This document shows, one piece after another, positions 23,953 through 34,180 of a stretch of DNA of 64,000 bases. Where the stretch lies: NCBI GenBank assembly GCA_022575985.1, contig JAKSXM010000246.1, positions 11,364,001 to 11,428,000 on the forward strand, read 5' to 3'. The position numbers and the translations under genes are program-made. Under the pieces are notes generated by a model, which saw nothing but the letters and a program-made list of their open reading frames with translations, searched no databases and was not told the DNA's origin. This DNA is from Anagrus nilaparvatae. Its lineage: Eukaryota; Arthropoda; Insecta; Hymenoptera; Mymaridae. The stretch's first letter is position 1; each line of letters starts with the position of its first letter.

Positions 23953-24890
23953 TATAAATAAATTATAAAAATAATTTTTATAGTTATAGCAAACAATAAC
24001 CTGTTGAAAAGGTCATTGTAATAATTACAAACAATATATTGAAAGAATTATAAAATTTAGGGGAAACACATCTAAAGTTTTTTAAATTATTATTGCATAC
24101 GTATACACAAATACTATTTATGGGACATAGAATAAATAAAAATTATTTTGAGCCCCTCATGTTATTTTAAGTCTTTTTTACCAGGCCTTAAATAGATACA
24201 TGCTAAAAATTAATAAATAAAAGAATCTGACCCAAAATTGGTCATCCTCAAAAAATATTCATTCATGTAATTAATCGTACATAATTCATCAAAAATTTAA
24301 TTACGAGGATTCAACAGTGTTAGTTTAAATTCTATAATTATTAACGTCATTTGGCATTTAGTTGACTATAAACTAGTTTATAATATCTAGCAGGCATGAT
24401 TTATCATAAAAAAATTATAACTTGCCGGTGAAGATAAGGCCTTATCCGATTTTATAAAACTCTCCCCGCAGGCATAATTATACTAGCAGTATATATACTC
24501 TTTGATAACATTATATAATAGAATAAAATGAAGTAATACAATAATTAATATTTTATTCATTAGTTTGTTTAGTATTTTATAAAATTATATAAATTTATCA
24601 AAAATTTAGTTACAAAATGTATGTTATCAATGTATAAATATTAACATACCTATACGTTATACTGACACAACTAGATCCCCCTGGTCTGTTCCTGGTGTTC
24701 TATTAAAAAAACATTTTTCTATTCCATAATAAAATTATTACATAATTTTAAATTTGCTTCCCGAATGTGCAACTACTGTTTTTTTACAATTAGTTTTTTC
24801 CACCATTTTCCTAGAAAAGTTATAGGTGAGCATGGCCACCTTGGTACATATCCGCGGTGTTCCATTTTCTGCTGCTAACAAAGTTCTCAA
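23953..24890. other. A+T-rich spacer, no gene seen
   Basis: No feature is supported beyond simple A/T-rich sequence. Confidence 0.35.
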
Positions 24891-24896
24891 ACAATT

Positions 24897-25330
24897 CTTA
24901 GTATATTAATTTTTAAGAATTTAGCGATGATTAATCGAACCAAGAAATAAATTTTTTTGATTTATATAACTTAGTAGTCTAGTTGGTTAAAACACCAGTG
25001 TACAGAACTGGAATCGTGGGTTCAAATTCCTCCCAGGGCCCGACTTTTTATCTCAAATAAAAAATTTTTTCTGCTTTTTTTAGGATTAGCAGTTCAATCT
25101 AACACCTTTCTTTAAATTAAAAATTTAATATCTCGTAAATTAAAATTTAAAAAAAATTAATATTCGATATAATGATTTGAATAAATCGTTTAACTAAAAT
25201 ACTACATGTTAGGCTTAATAAAAAAAGAGACGACGAGTTCGTACACCTAGCAGTGTTAAGAAGTTATATAAATCAAAAAAATTGATTTCTTGGTTTGATT
25301 AATCATCGCTAAATTCTTAAAAATTAATTT
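24897..25330. repeat. Inverted repeat of about 430 bp enclosing a tRNA-like sequence
   Basis: The left arm (about 24903-24972, 'aagaatttagcgatgattaa' ... 'tttgatttatataactt') is matched by the reverse complement of 25259-25328 ('aagttatataaatcaaa' ... 'ttaatcatcgctaaattctt'), with only a few differences. The region between the arms holds a tRNA-like block (24975-25043), then 'aaaaaattttttctgctttt' and A/T-rich DNA. The layout recalls the much larger tRNA-bearing palindrome at 51.94-53.33 kb. Confidence 0.8.
24975..25043 (+). pseudogene. tRNA-like sequence (loop reads ACA), probably a tRNA pseudogene or SINE head
   Basis: It has a D-arm/A-box-like 'agtctagttggttaaaac', a perfect 5-bp anticodon stem CCAGT/ACTGG with loop GTACAGA (anticodon would be ACA), and a B-box-like 'gggttcaaattcc'. 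The acceptor strands do not pair and the T-stem is poor, so it is not a working tRNA. Its 3' flank ('aaaattttttctgctttttt' then 'tagga') resembles the flank of the tRNA-Ala-like copies at 52.2 and 53.0 kb. Confidence 0.6.
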
Positions 25331-26160
25331 CATCTAAAAACGAACGTTAAATTCTTTAAATAATAATTCTTAGTATATTCTACCAATGCAATTAATTTTC
25401 GAGTACTTTTTCTAGATTTATATTTTTCCTGTATATTGCAAAAAAAAAATGAAACAAAAAAATAAATCAAAATTTATTGTGTCTGATAAAGCTGTATAGA
25501 TTTTCAAAGATAAGTTTTGAATAAAAAATTAAGTGAATACGTAAAAATTAGTGCCAAAACGAATAATAAAAATAAATACTCTAAATATGATGTCTATAAC
25601 AAATTTTTAATTTTTAATTTTTTTTACTTTCTAATACTCTCGGAAAAAACTTTTTGAGCATACGTCCATTTTGAATAAAAATTTAACTGAGTACGTATAA
25701 TTTAGTGATCAAGAAATACTAATTACGACAGTAAAATTTTATATTTTTTAATTTTAATATTTGTTACGTCCAATTATAAAATTTATAATTAAATTTCTTT
25801 TCGACCTTGTTGGACCAATAATAAATCTTTTCGATTTATAACTATAAACTCACTTTTTTGATACGTGGATATAATCTATATCTTTTTGAATTAACGTACC
25901 CAGTAGTTTGCTATTCATTAAAATGAATTTTTTATTGAAACTTTGATTTTAAAATTTAGAAAAAATGTAAATAATAAAAAAAAAAAAATTGAAAAATAAA
26001 AATTGAAATTGTAAAAATTACGAAAAAATTATGCAAAAATGGGTTATTTCAGCTTTCTTAAGTGTGACCAAGCTTCATCAGTACGAAAATCACACTTCAT
26101 GTTCGTATATAACCCATGTAATTAAACCGAAGATTTCACTTACTTGAATAAAAAAAGTTT

Positions 26161-26545
26161 ATAACCGGTTTGTGTAACTACACAACCAACGAGCATGGAA
26201 CATGTTCACTTATAACATTGATAATAAAGTATCTATTGTGTTCATAATATAAATATTTATATATGCAAATATTTATATTTAGATTTTTATTATAGAAATT
26301 ATGCTGCTTAGACATCAAAGTGAACAAAATTAATTAAATTTTCTAATTATTATAGTTTTTTAAATAATATGAATTTATTTTTTATTAATTTTTACCATAA
26401 ATTCTTAAAAATACTGCACCAATACTCCCTAGGTACTTCTGCACCAAAAGTCCCTGAATCGAAAATATTCTAAGTCCATTTCACCCCCCCCTGCCGAGCC
26501 GGAATTTTTCAAATACCCCATCCAATGAACATGTTCCATGTTAAT
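26161..26545 (-). repeat. Dispersed repeat copies: 'gaacatgttccatg' block plus CCTAGG block
   Basis: 26161-26214 is the reverse complement of the 6615-6664 repeat. 26415-26545 carries two units of 'ctgcacc..ta.tccctagg', then 'gaaaatattctaagtccatt', a C-run, 'accgagcc'-like and 'aacatgttccatgttaa'. The latter arrangement is repeated with about nine units at 55210-55526. Confidence 0.75.
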
Positions 26546-26949
26546 AAAACTCAAAATGAGAGAAATTAAAAAATTCTCCCCTACTTTAAACATGTGGCAG
26601 TGTCTTTTTTCAAAAAAACAAGCTGCTTCCTTAAGTACTTCGAAAATTCTCTTACTAATAATAACACAATGCTGGTCAATTTTTATTTTTAATTTTAATA
26701 TTTGTTACGTCTAATTATGATATTTTCTCTTCATGAAATTTCCAAAAAATTTTAGTTTTCCCAAAAATAGTAAAAATTGATTATCTTAAAAAGTACAATA
26801 GCTGAGTCGCAAAACTATGACCTATGTGACACTTGCACTAAAAAAATGAGATCAGCCAAAAATATTTTGGTTAATTTTTGACGTTGCAGTGTTTTATCAA
26901 AAATTACCGAGAAACCCTATTTTGTAAGATTCAGCCAACATATAAATTT

Positions 26950-27230
26950 TTTTTAAACATATGAACGCATTAAAATATATGAACATATCTTTTCCAGTAA
27001 AAATTAGCTTTTTAAAACGCTTTGTGGCCTCTGTAAAAATTTGTATAGCTAAAAACTCAAAATTCCCATGTTATTTAAATGGAAAACTTCAAGTGCTCGG
27101 TGGCACGGGCAAAAAAATCAAAAATCAAAATCCTTGGAGCTGGGGGTCTTTTATGACCAAAATATTCGAAAAAAATAGTGGAGCCAAAAAATACCGAAAA
27201 AAAAATAAGACACACTCTAATATATATTAT
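26950..27230. mobile_element. Partial copy of the 60.8-kb foldback element
   Basis: It shares 'aattcccatgttatttaaat', 'caaaatccttggagctgggg' and 'cttttatgaccaaaa' with 60802-61512, and ends at 'cactctaat', the family terminus. Only about one arm is present. The open frame 26961-27245 is a by-product. Confidence 0.7.
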
Positions 27231-27245
27231 ATATACAATAGTTAG

Positions 27246-29110
27246 ATTTATATGTATTTTATATTTTATAATTTACTTTTTTTAAATAAATTATTTAAAA
27301 AATTATAGAAGCATATAAAATTTTTTATTTTATTAATTAATGTCTAATAAATATTTTATGAAATCGAAGCAAATATGTATTACAATAATTTATTATGTAT
27401 ATAATTACTAAATTTGTTTAATCATGTATGGAAATTCGTAACCTAATCTAAAATTTTGAGAATCAATTAGTTTAAATAAAAATAACTGGAAATTTTATTT
27501 TCGAACACGTGTAAAATGGTTTGATCAGCTGGATTTTAATAAACAAACAATTATTGCCTAAAATTCTAAATAATTTTTTTTACATTTATTTTAATTTTAT
27601 ATATTATGAGTCAAATAAATTATCAGTTTAACCTTGTTTCATATTTCTGTAAAAATAAAAAAAATTTTTAGCATACAAAATTTTTGTAAAAATGAATCAT
27701 TTACTAAATTTTATTTTTATCGTTTAAAAAATAAATTGGTTTGGTTGTTTGAAAATTGTTAAAAAGCCAAATCCCTTGGCCAATCCACGCGAAGTTGACT
27801 GATGAAAGTTTCGATCGCCTACTTTCCTAAAATTTTTAGCTAAGTAGGCGAAATTTATGTCTATTCTCTACTCCATGACTAGCCTTTAGGAAAATAAAAG
27901 AATCTTCTACTTCACCGATTACTCTGCCTGTTATCCAAAGTATAAAACTTAATAAACCTTAATTAACTAAAATAATATTTTGTAAATATTTTAGGAAACG
28001 CGTTCTTAAGCTTGAATTAATTGTTATTTTCAAATGTATTGTGAAAAATTTTATTTTTGCCGAATATAAAGGCTCAGGGAGATTTATCACTTTCAATACA
28101 GAAAAACTTTTTAAAAACGAGTTTATTTGGAACAATATTTTACAGAAAATAACCTACCGTCTAGGTTAGGAATTAGTCTTTTTTTAAGTTGTGTAATAGC
28201 TGTTTATTAAACAAGGGATTAAAAGTCGAACCCAATATTTTTTCCCCTGTTCTAAAAAATATAGTTTTACGTATAATGGACAAAAACGCCGTCTCCCTAG
28301 GGTATAGGGCAGCCTATATTTTCTAACCTAGGGAGATGATTGATGTTTGAAGCTTGCTAACTGAAAAATTGTCTCTAAATTCTAACTTAACCACCTGATT
28401 TACTCGAGAGAGTTTCCTGAAAAGCTAAATACCCATAATAAAATCGGCTTCAACTACATAATCGTTGTAGTATCTGGATTTCATTTTTTAACGAAAGAAT
28501 AATATATTCCACCCAATGGGAAAAATTTTAAGAAGCATATTATTCTACACGTAAATACACATATACATTTTTAAAGTAGAAGTTTAAAAATGAAATGACT
28601 GGATAAAATTGAAAAATAAACTACAACAATGACCCATATACTTTACTATAAAAGTAATAAAAAAATACTATTGCAAAAAAAAATTGTGCTAGTTTATTTA
28701 AAAAAAAATATCTTCTTTTCATAAAAATATATATAATAGAAAATAACAAAAGATAAAAAAAACCCTATGAGTACATACTTTATTAACATATAGAATAAGA
28801 AGAGAAGTATAAAATGATGTATATTTTCCTGCCAAAGAATACAAATACGTATAAAATAATAAATTTGTAAAAAAAAAAAGAAATTGCACACAGAAAACAA
28901 ATAGCGTACATGTAAGAATATAAAGTTAAAAATATCATAAGATGAATTATAAACAGAGTATCGATATATATATCATATATATAATTTGTATACAAAAAGG
29001 AAATATATAAATTATTTGTCTGAATGTACACAAAACAAATATGCATTACTTCTGTAAGTTTGCAATATATAGAAATTTTGTTTTAAAATATTTGTTATTA
29101 ATTTATTCTA
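27246..29110. other. A+T-rich spacer, no gene seen
   Basis: No domain, RNA gene or splice-bounded exon was found. The minus-strand frames at 28694-29046 are low-complexity Phe/Tyr/Ile-rich translations of A/T DNA. Confidence 0.4.
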
Positions 29111-29120
29111 TTATATATAT

Positions 29121-29550
29121 ACACTGTAAAAAGTAACTTTCTTAGATTTACAAAAAAAATAGAATTTTTTCGATAAATTAGTGAATTTTCAAAAAATTTT
29201 GTAAATATTCGATAAAAATCGTTAATTTACTAAATTTAGTATATTCTCGAAAAATTTGAGAATTCTTCGATTTTTTTTGTGAATTTACGAAAAATGTTGT
29301 AAATTTACAACTATTTTTTGGAAATTTACAACTATTTTTTGTAAATTTTCGAGAAAAAAATTGTAAATTATCAATTTTTCTTGCAAATTCACAAAAAAAA
29401 ATCGAGAATACTCGAATTTTTTGTTAATATACTAAATTTAGTAAATATACGTTTTTTTTGAATATTTACAAATTTTTTCGAAAATTTACTAATTTTTCGA
29501 AAATGATCTAATTTTTTTGTTAATATAAGAAAGTTATTTTTTACAGTGTA
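29121..29550. mobile_element. MITE with CACTGTAAAA termini
   Basis: It begins 'acactgtaaaaagtaacttt' and ends with the inverted 'aaagttattttttacagtgt', about 24 bp with one or two mismatches. It sits in an ATATAT tract, so a target-site duplication cannot be read. The interior is made of short words such as 'aatttac', 'aaattttttcga' and their complements. It shares termini with 19468-19813. Confidence 0.75.
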
Positions 29551-29559
29551 TATATAAGA

Positions 29560-32500
29560 CAAATAGAAAGTTTGTTAATCTAATCACGTAAAAACTGTAA
29601 TTTATAAATATATGTAGAGTTTGCTTGTTTTGGAAATTAATTAAGGAAATTTATGAAATTATTGGATATTTATGTAACAATTAATAATTTTCTCTAATTT
29701 ACTTACAAAAAAGGATATATTTTATTAAAAACGTATAGTTTTTAATTCAAAAATATTTTCATATTATTAGTAAAAGAAAATTTTTGTATACACTTTTAAT
29801 AAAAGCGAAATTTTAGAGACTTAGGTCTCAAACTAACCGATCTTTGTCCAATAAAACTTTTTTTACATTTTTCAATTTTTGAAAACAGGTTTTGAAAAAG
29901 TTTTACAAAAATACATAGAATTCATAGGTTTGCTGATTTTAGGGAAATTTGGATCAGTTCACCTACCTGCAACGCTGTGTAACGATTAACATTCAGTCAA
30001 CCTACCTTACTAAAAAGTTGCGCAATGATTTTTTTTTTTTAGTAAGAAATAGTAATTCTAAGAACTTCTTTGCATATTAAAAAGGTTTTAGGAAAGGTAA
30101 TTGTATCTTTTCATGACGGCGGACAACAAAATAGTAGCAAATTTGGAAATATCGGAATAAGAAGATTTTTTTTTTACTTTTGATTTTACTGCTTAAAATC
30201 TGCTTCTATTTTGTTGTCTTGGGAATGTCCAAAAATCTTTAAAATATTTTAAAAACTTCTGAAGATTACTTTTTTTTTCAATTTAATACATCTTTTAGTC
30301 CTGTTTTTCATAATAAAATGGTCATTTTGGTCAATTTCTACAATAAACAGTTGTCAACTTTATGAGACTATAAATATAGTCATCCGGTTAAAATTATGAA
30401 ATTTTGATCTCAAAAAATAAAGAATCAACCCTTATTAGATATGATAACATTTTTGATGTTTATAGGGGGATGGTACAATGGAAATCTGAATATCAAAGGG
30501 GGGGGGGGTTCAAATATGTCCGATTTAAGGAGGGGGGGGAGCAAATGGGACTTGGGGAGCATTCAGACGAGAAAAAATTTTATCCACCACCTCCAAAATT
30601 TACTCACACTTTTTTTTATTTAACATGCAAGAATGGGACGAGAGGGGGTAAATATCGAAGGTGGGGGTTATAAATTTTTTCTCTTCTGAATGCTCCCTTA
30701 AAATAGTTTCAATTTTGGGACTTAGAATAACGGGTTTAGGGACCTAGAATAATTTAAGTTTATGTGCTTGTAATAATTAAGGTGCGAGGGACTATTTCTG
30801 ATAGCGAATAAAATATGGGGAAAAATTCCACCGTCTGGATTCGCTCTTTTTTTTTTATTTCTGATAGCCAATCCAATATTAGAAAAAATTCCACTGTATG
30901 GATCAGGTGTTTTAACATGGAACATATTTATGGGGTACGGGGTAAAGAGTATCTTCACCCTGCGGGGTACTCAGGATATCTGAAAATCAAGGAGAGGGTG
31001 GGAGGTAAATGTGTCTGATTTAAGAAAGAGGGGGGTCAAATATGTCCGATTTAAGGAGGGAGGGGGTCAAATTGGATTTAAATAATTTCAATTTAGGGAC
31101 CTAGAAGAAACGCGTTTATGAAGTTTGGGTTCAGAATCTTAACATCCATAAAAGGTGATAATTACATAAAATAAAAATAACAAATTGTATTGTAATTTTG
31201 CATAATATTTATGCATTATACCTAGTCCTCAGCTGTGAGTAAACATGTTCCATGCGTTTTGATTGTGTTTACACAAACCGGTTATAAGTTTTTTTTTAAA
31301 GTTTTCTAGCTGAAAATCCAATCGACTATTTATGTCCCTCCCCTTATAGCGTTACGTTATTATATTGAATGTTCTCTAATAAAAAAATTTGTTTATATAT
31401 ATTTGCCTGTAATCAGACAGCCAAAGATGCAGCAAAGTAATCGATAAATATAAGAGTAATGCTAAAGTTAAAAAGTATAAAGAACTATTTGTACTACAGC
31501 ATTAAGTATTGGCATAAGTCCGAGATAACGATTGAATAGTGTAATAAAATACTGAAATCTGAATTGGCAAGCTATAAGTTTGAGATTGAAATCCCTAGGT
31601 ACTACCGAAATGGAATAAATTTTTAAAAAAGTTTTTTAAACAAATATTAAAAGACTTGACTTTAAAAAATCGAAGATTGAATTTTTATATAATATAAAAA
31701 TTTAAAACATAGAAATGAAAGCCCAGTTTAATGCATTTAGTGAGGATTGACATAAGTGCGAACGCGAAAACGTCGTTTAAAAGCAATATAAACGCACGCG
31801 TGTTTTATTTATAATAATTGTAAATTAAGGAATTATAATAATAATATTAATTTGTACGTAAAAAATTTTTTTAAATTTAATATTTTTTTACTTTAATTGG
31901 AAAATTAATGATATAGATTTTTAACTTTTCATAAAGTCTCAGAATATTGCAGATTTGTAATTATGCATAAAAATTTTGGGTTACTCAGCAAGTCATATTA
32001 GTCTGAAGAAAGTGATCAATTTCCAAAATGGAACAGATTTATAAATAAATCCAACACAAATAAAACTGGTTATTAACTTCTTCATCATTAATTGTATTTT
32101 ACTTATTGAATAATTTTTCAAATTAAAATAAATTTCAAATTTTATTTAAAAATTATAATTGATTTTCTAAAAGTATATTAAAAAACAAAAATGAAAAAAA
32201 ATATACTATGAATAACAAATGAATATGAAAAAGTAAAATACAATGACAATCTAAATAATGCTCTATAATATTTTCATGCCTTTGTTAAAAAAATATAAAT
32301 AGAAAACAGAATGATAAAGTAACATCAGTTGCTTTTTTTTAAAAAAAATATATATAAGAGAAAAATATTTTTGTAACATTTGTTTATATGAAAAAGAATA
32401 AGCAAAAAAAATAAATAAAGTCTTTGACAAATACAGAATGCTTATTTTGGGAAATAAAAAATTTACTGTTATTGTGCTATTATATTTTACATTTATAGAT

Positions 32501-32800
32501 GTGGCCTATAGGCTATAAAATAGTTAAGTCATTGAATAATCTCAGTAAACTGATTATTTTTCTTAAATTTTGATTGAATGGGTTAGCATCTTTTTACTCT
32601 TTAAGTACTAATCGTACATAGCTGGACTTCTAATTACTAAAGTTACTTTAACAAGTTTTGTAGGGGTTTATTAAATGGATTTATTAAAATTGGTTCTAGA
32701 CTTTTAGCTATAAAACTTTATAACTTACTCAAACAACATATTTTTATTTTATTGTAAGCTTTCGTTGGTATACAACCAACCTTTTCAGACTAAAAATTTT
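29560..32800. other. Gene-free stretch with a G-run repeat family
   Basis: 30490-31080 carries at least two copies of 'tcaaatatgtccgatttaag' followed by runs of 6-9 G, and the phrase 'ttaggga.ctagaa' seen also near 55605 and 59275. 31237-31288 is a copy of the 6615-6664 repeat. The rest is A/T-rich. The short frames near 30404-31018 are repeat shadows. Confidence 0.45.
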
Positions 32801-32805
32801 TATTC

Positions 32806-33362
32806 TGTAGGATTGCATCAATCCACCTGAAATCTACCTTTATTATGATTAACTTTCTATGATTTCATTTACGTATTTTTTATATTTTTTAAATATTGTA
32901 TTAGTAGATTCTGTAATTTTTCTTAAATTCTTTTATCCATGTTCAATTAGGATTTTTCTAGAAAATATGTTCGTTAGTTAAGATGTGTCCGGTGTCATCT
33001 GTTTTTTTTAAGTAGTATGTATCGTATGATTTTTATTAACGCATAGAAGTTTCTAGGACTAAATTTTGTCGTTAAAAAATGCTTGTTTCGTAGCTAGCAA
33101 ATTCCAGAATAGAACACTCTAGAAAAAGAGATAAGATGTATAAATGCTGCAAGATTTAGGTCGTGGGCGGCAGTTGTTTGTAGCACTTATCGTAGTACGT
33201 TGCACATGTAGTTTTATTATATATAAAGTAGCTTAAATGTATTTAGTGAGATATGTGTATTTTTCTGATAGCTTGTATCAATAAATATGTCGTGCAGTTT
33301 TACTTTTAAATCTAAATAAAAGTGTTGCAAAATTATTTGAAAATTCTAAGCCCAATCCTACA
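32806..33362 (+). repeat. 5' LTR of the Ty3/Gypsy element
   Basis: This is a 557-bp repeat with inverted ends TGTAGGATTG...CAATCCTACA. It contains a TATA-like 'tatatataaag' near 33220 and 'aataaa' near 33281, the usual promoter and polyadenylation elements of an LTR. Confidence 0.95.
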
Positions 33363-33974
33363 AATTGGGGGCCCGTGCCGGAATAGCAATATTCTAAATA
33401 CGGAAAAGGCCTAGCGTTTTCAAAGGTGAAAAATAAGTTCCTGGTGTATATATAAGACCGCAAGAAGGCAAAGTCTTATTTTTTGCTATGGTGAAGCTGT
33501 ACCTTGGAGTAAGTACTTAGGAACTTATATATTGGACGCCGGTGGTCCTAAGAAGATGGCGACGCTGCAGGAGTTTGTAATCCTGAAAAGGTGTTTCGGC
33601 AGGGAGTCCCGGTTCCCGCAGGAGGCGGATACCGACAGGAGTAGCTAGTGTCTGCATGTGGCGGTCACTGGTAAAGTGGATTTATAAGCTGCGGCGCTGA
33701 TAAGATTGTGTCGTTACGGTTGCATCGTTGCTGGGAGTGCATCGTTATTAAGGTTGCATAGTATAGTGGTTGCATATTTTGAGGTAAGTGACTATATTAA
33801 TATAAGGGGATATACTAAGGCAATCTGGAGTGTTCAATTAAGTCGGAAAAGGCTGTATTAAAGAGAGTACAACCGTTACGTGCAGCGAAATCGTCTGTTG
33901 TAAAGGCTCAGCGGGAAAGAAGCGCGAGGAAAAGGGTTGAAAAAAATATAGCTTACGATATAGAAGAAGCTATA
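33363..33974 (+). other. Leader of the retrotransposon with primer binding site and possible splice donor
   Basis: The candidate primer binding site is at 33366. The leader is notably GC-richer than the genome ('gatggcgacgctgcagg', 'gtcccggttcccgcagga'). 'gaggtaagtg' at 33781 is a good splice-donor match. No open frame of note. Confidence 0.5.
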
Positions 33975-34180
33975 ATGAACGAAGTAAATAATGACGATAT
34001 AACCCAATTACAGGCGCAGGTACAGCAGCTAATGGAGCAGATGGAAAACCTGCGTGCGGAAAATCGAAGGCTTACGGAGCTACAGGAAGCAAGGGCGGCT
34101 TCTGTAGACAACGGAAACGGAGGTAGCGGCGTGAACCAAACAGGTCAGCACCAAGCGCAGGAGACGCCAACGAAGGTGTC
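33975..34180 (+). pseudogene. gag N-terminal remnant (coiled coil)
   Basis: From an ATG at 33975 the frame reads a Gln/Glu-rich coiled coil ('ITQLQAQVQQLMEQMENLRA', 'RRLTELQEARAA') followed by a Gly/Asn/Ser-rich stretch. At about 34180 it runs straight into reverse-transcriptase sequence in another frame. The capsid, zinc knuckle and protease parts are missing through an internal deletion. Confidence 0.75.

Noticed and set aside
26961..27245. 94-codon plus-strand open frame
   Set aside because: It lies within a partial copy of the 60.8-kb foldback element and shows no domain.
29121..29550. Short repeated words with spacers resembling a CRISPR array
   Set aside because: The words are irregular A/T motifs without constant repeat or spacer length, inside a MITE of a eukaryotic genome.
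30404..31018. Overlapping open frames on both strands in the G-run region
   Set aside because: They follow tandem 'aaatatgtccgatttaag' plus G-run repeats and change with each repeat copy; no protein family fits.
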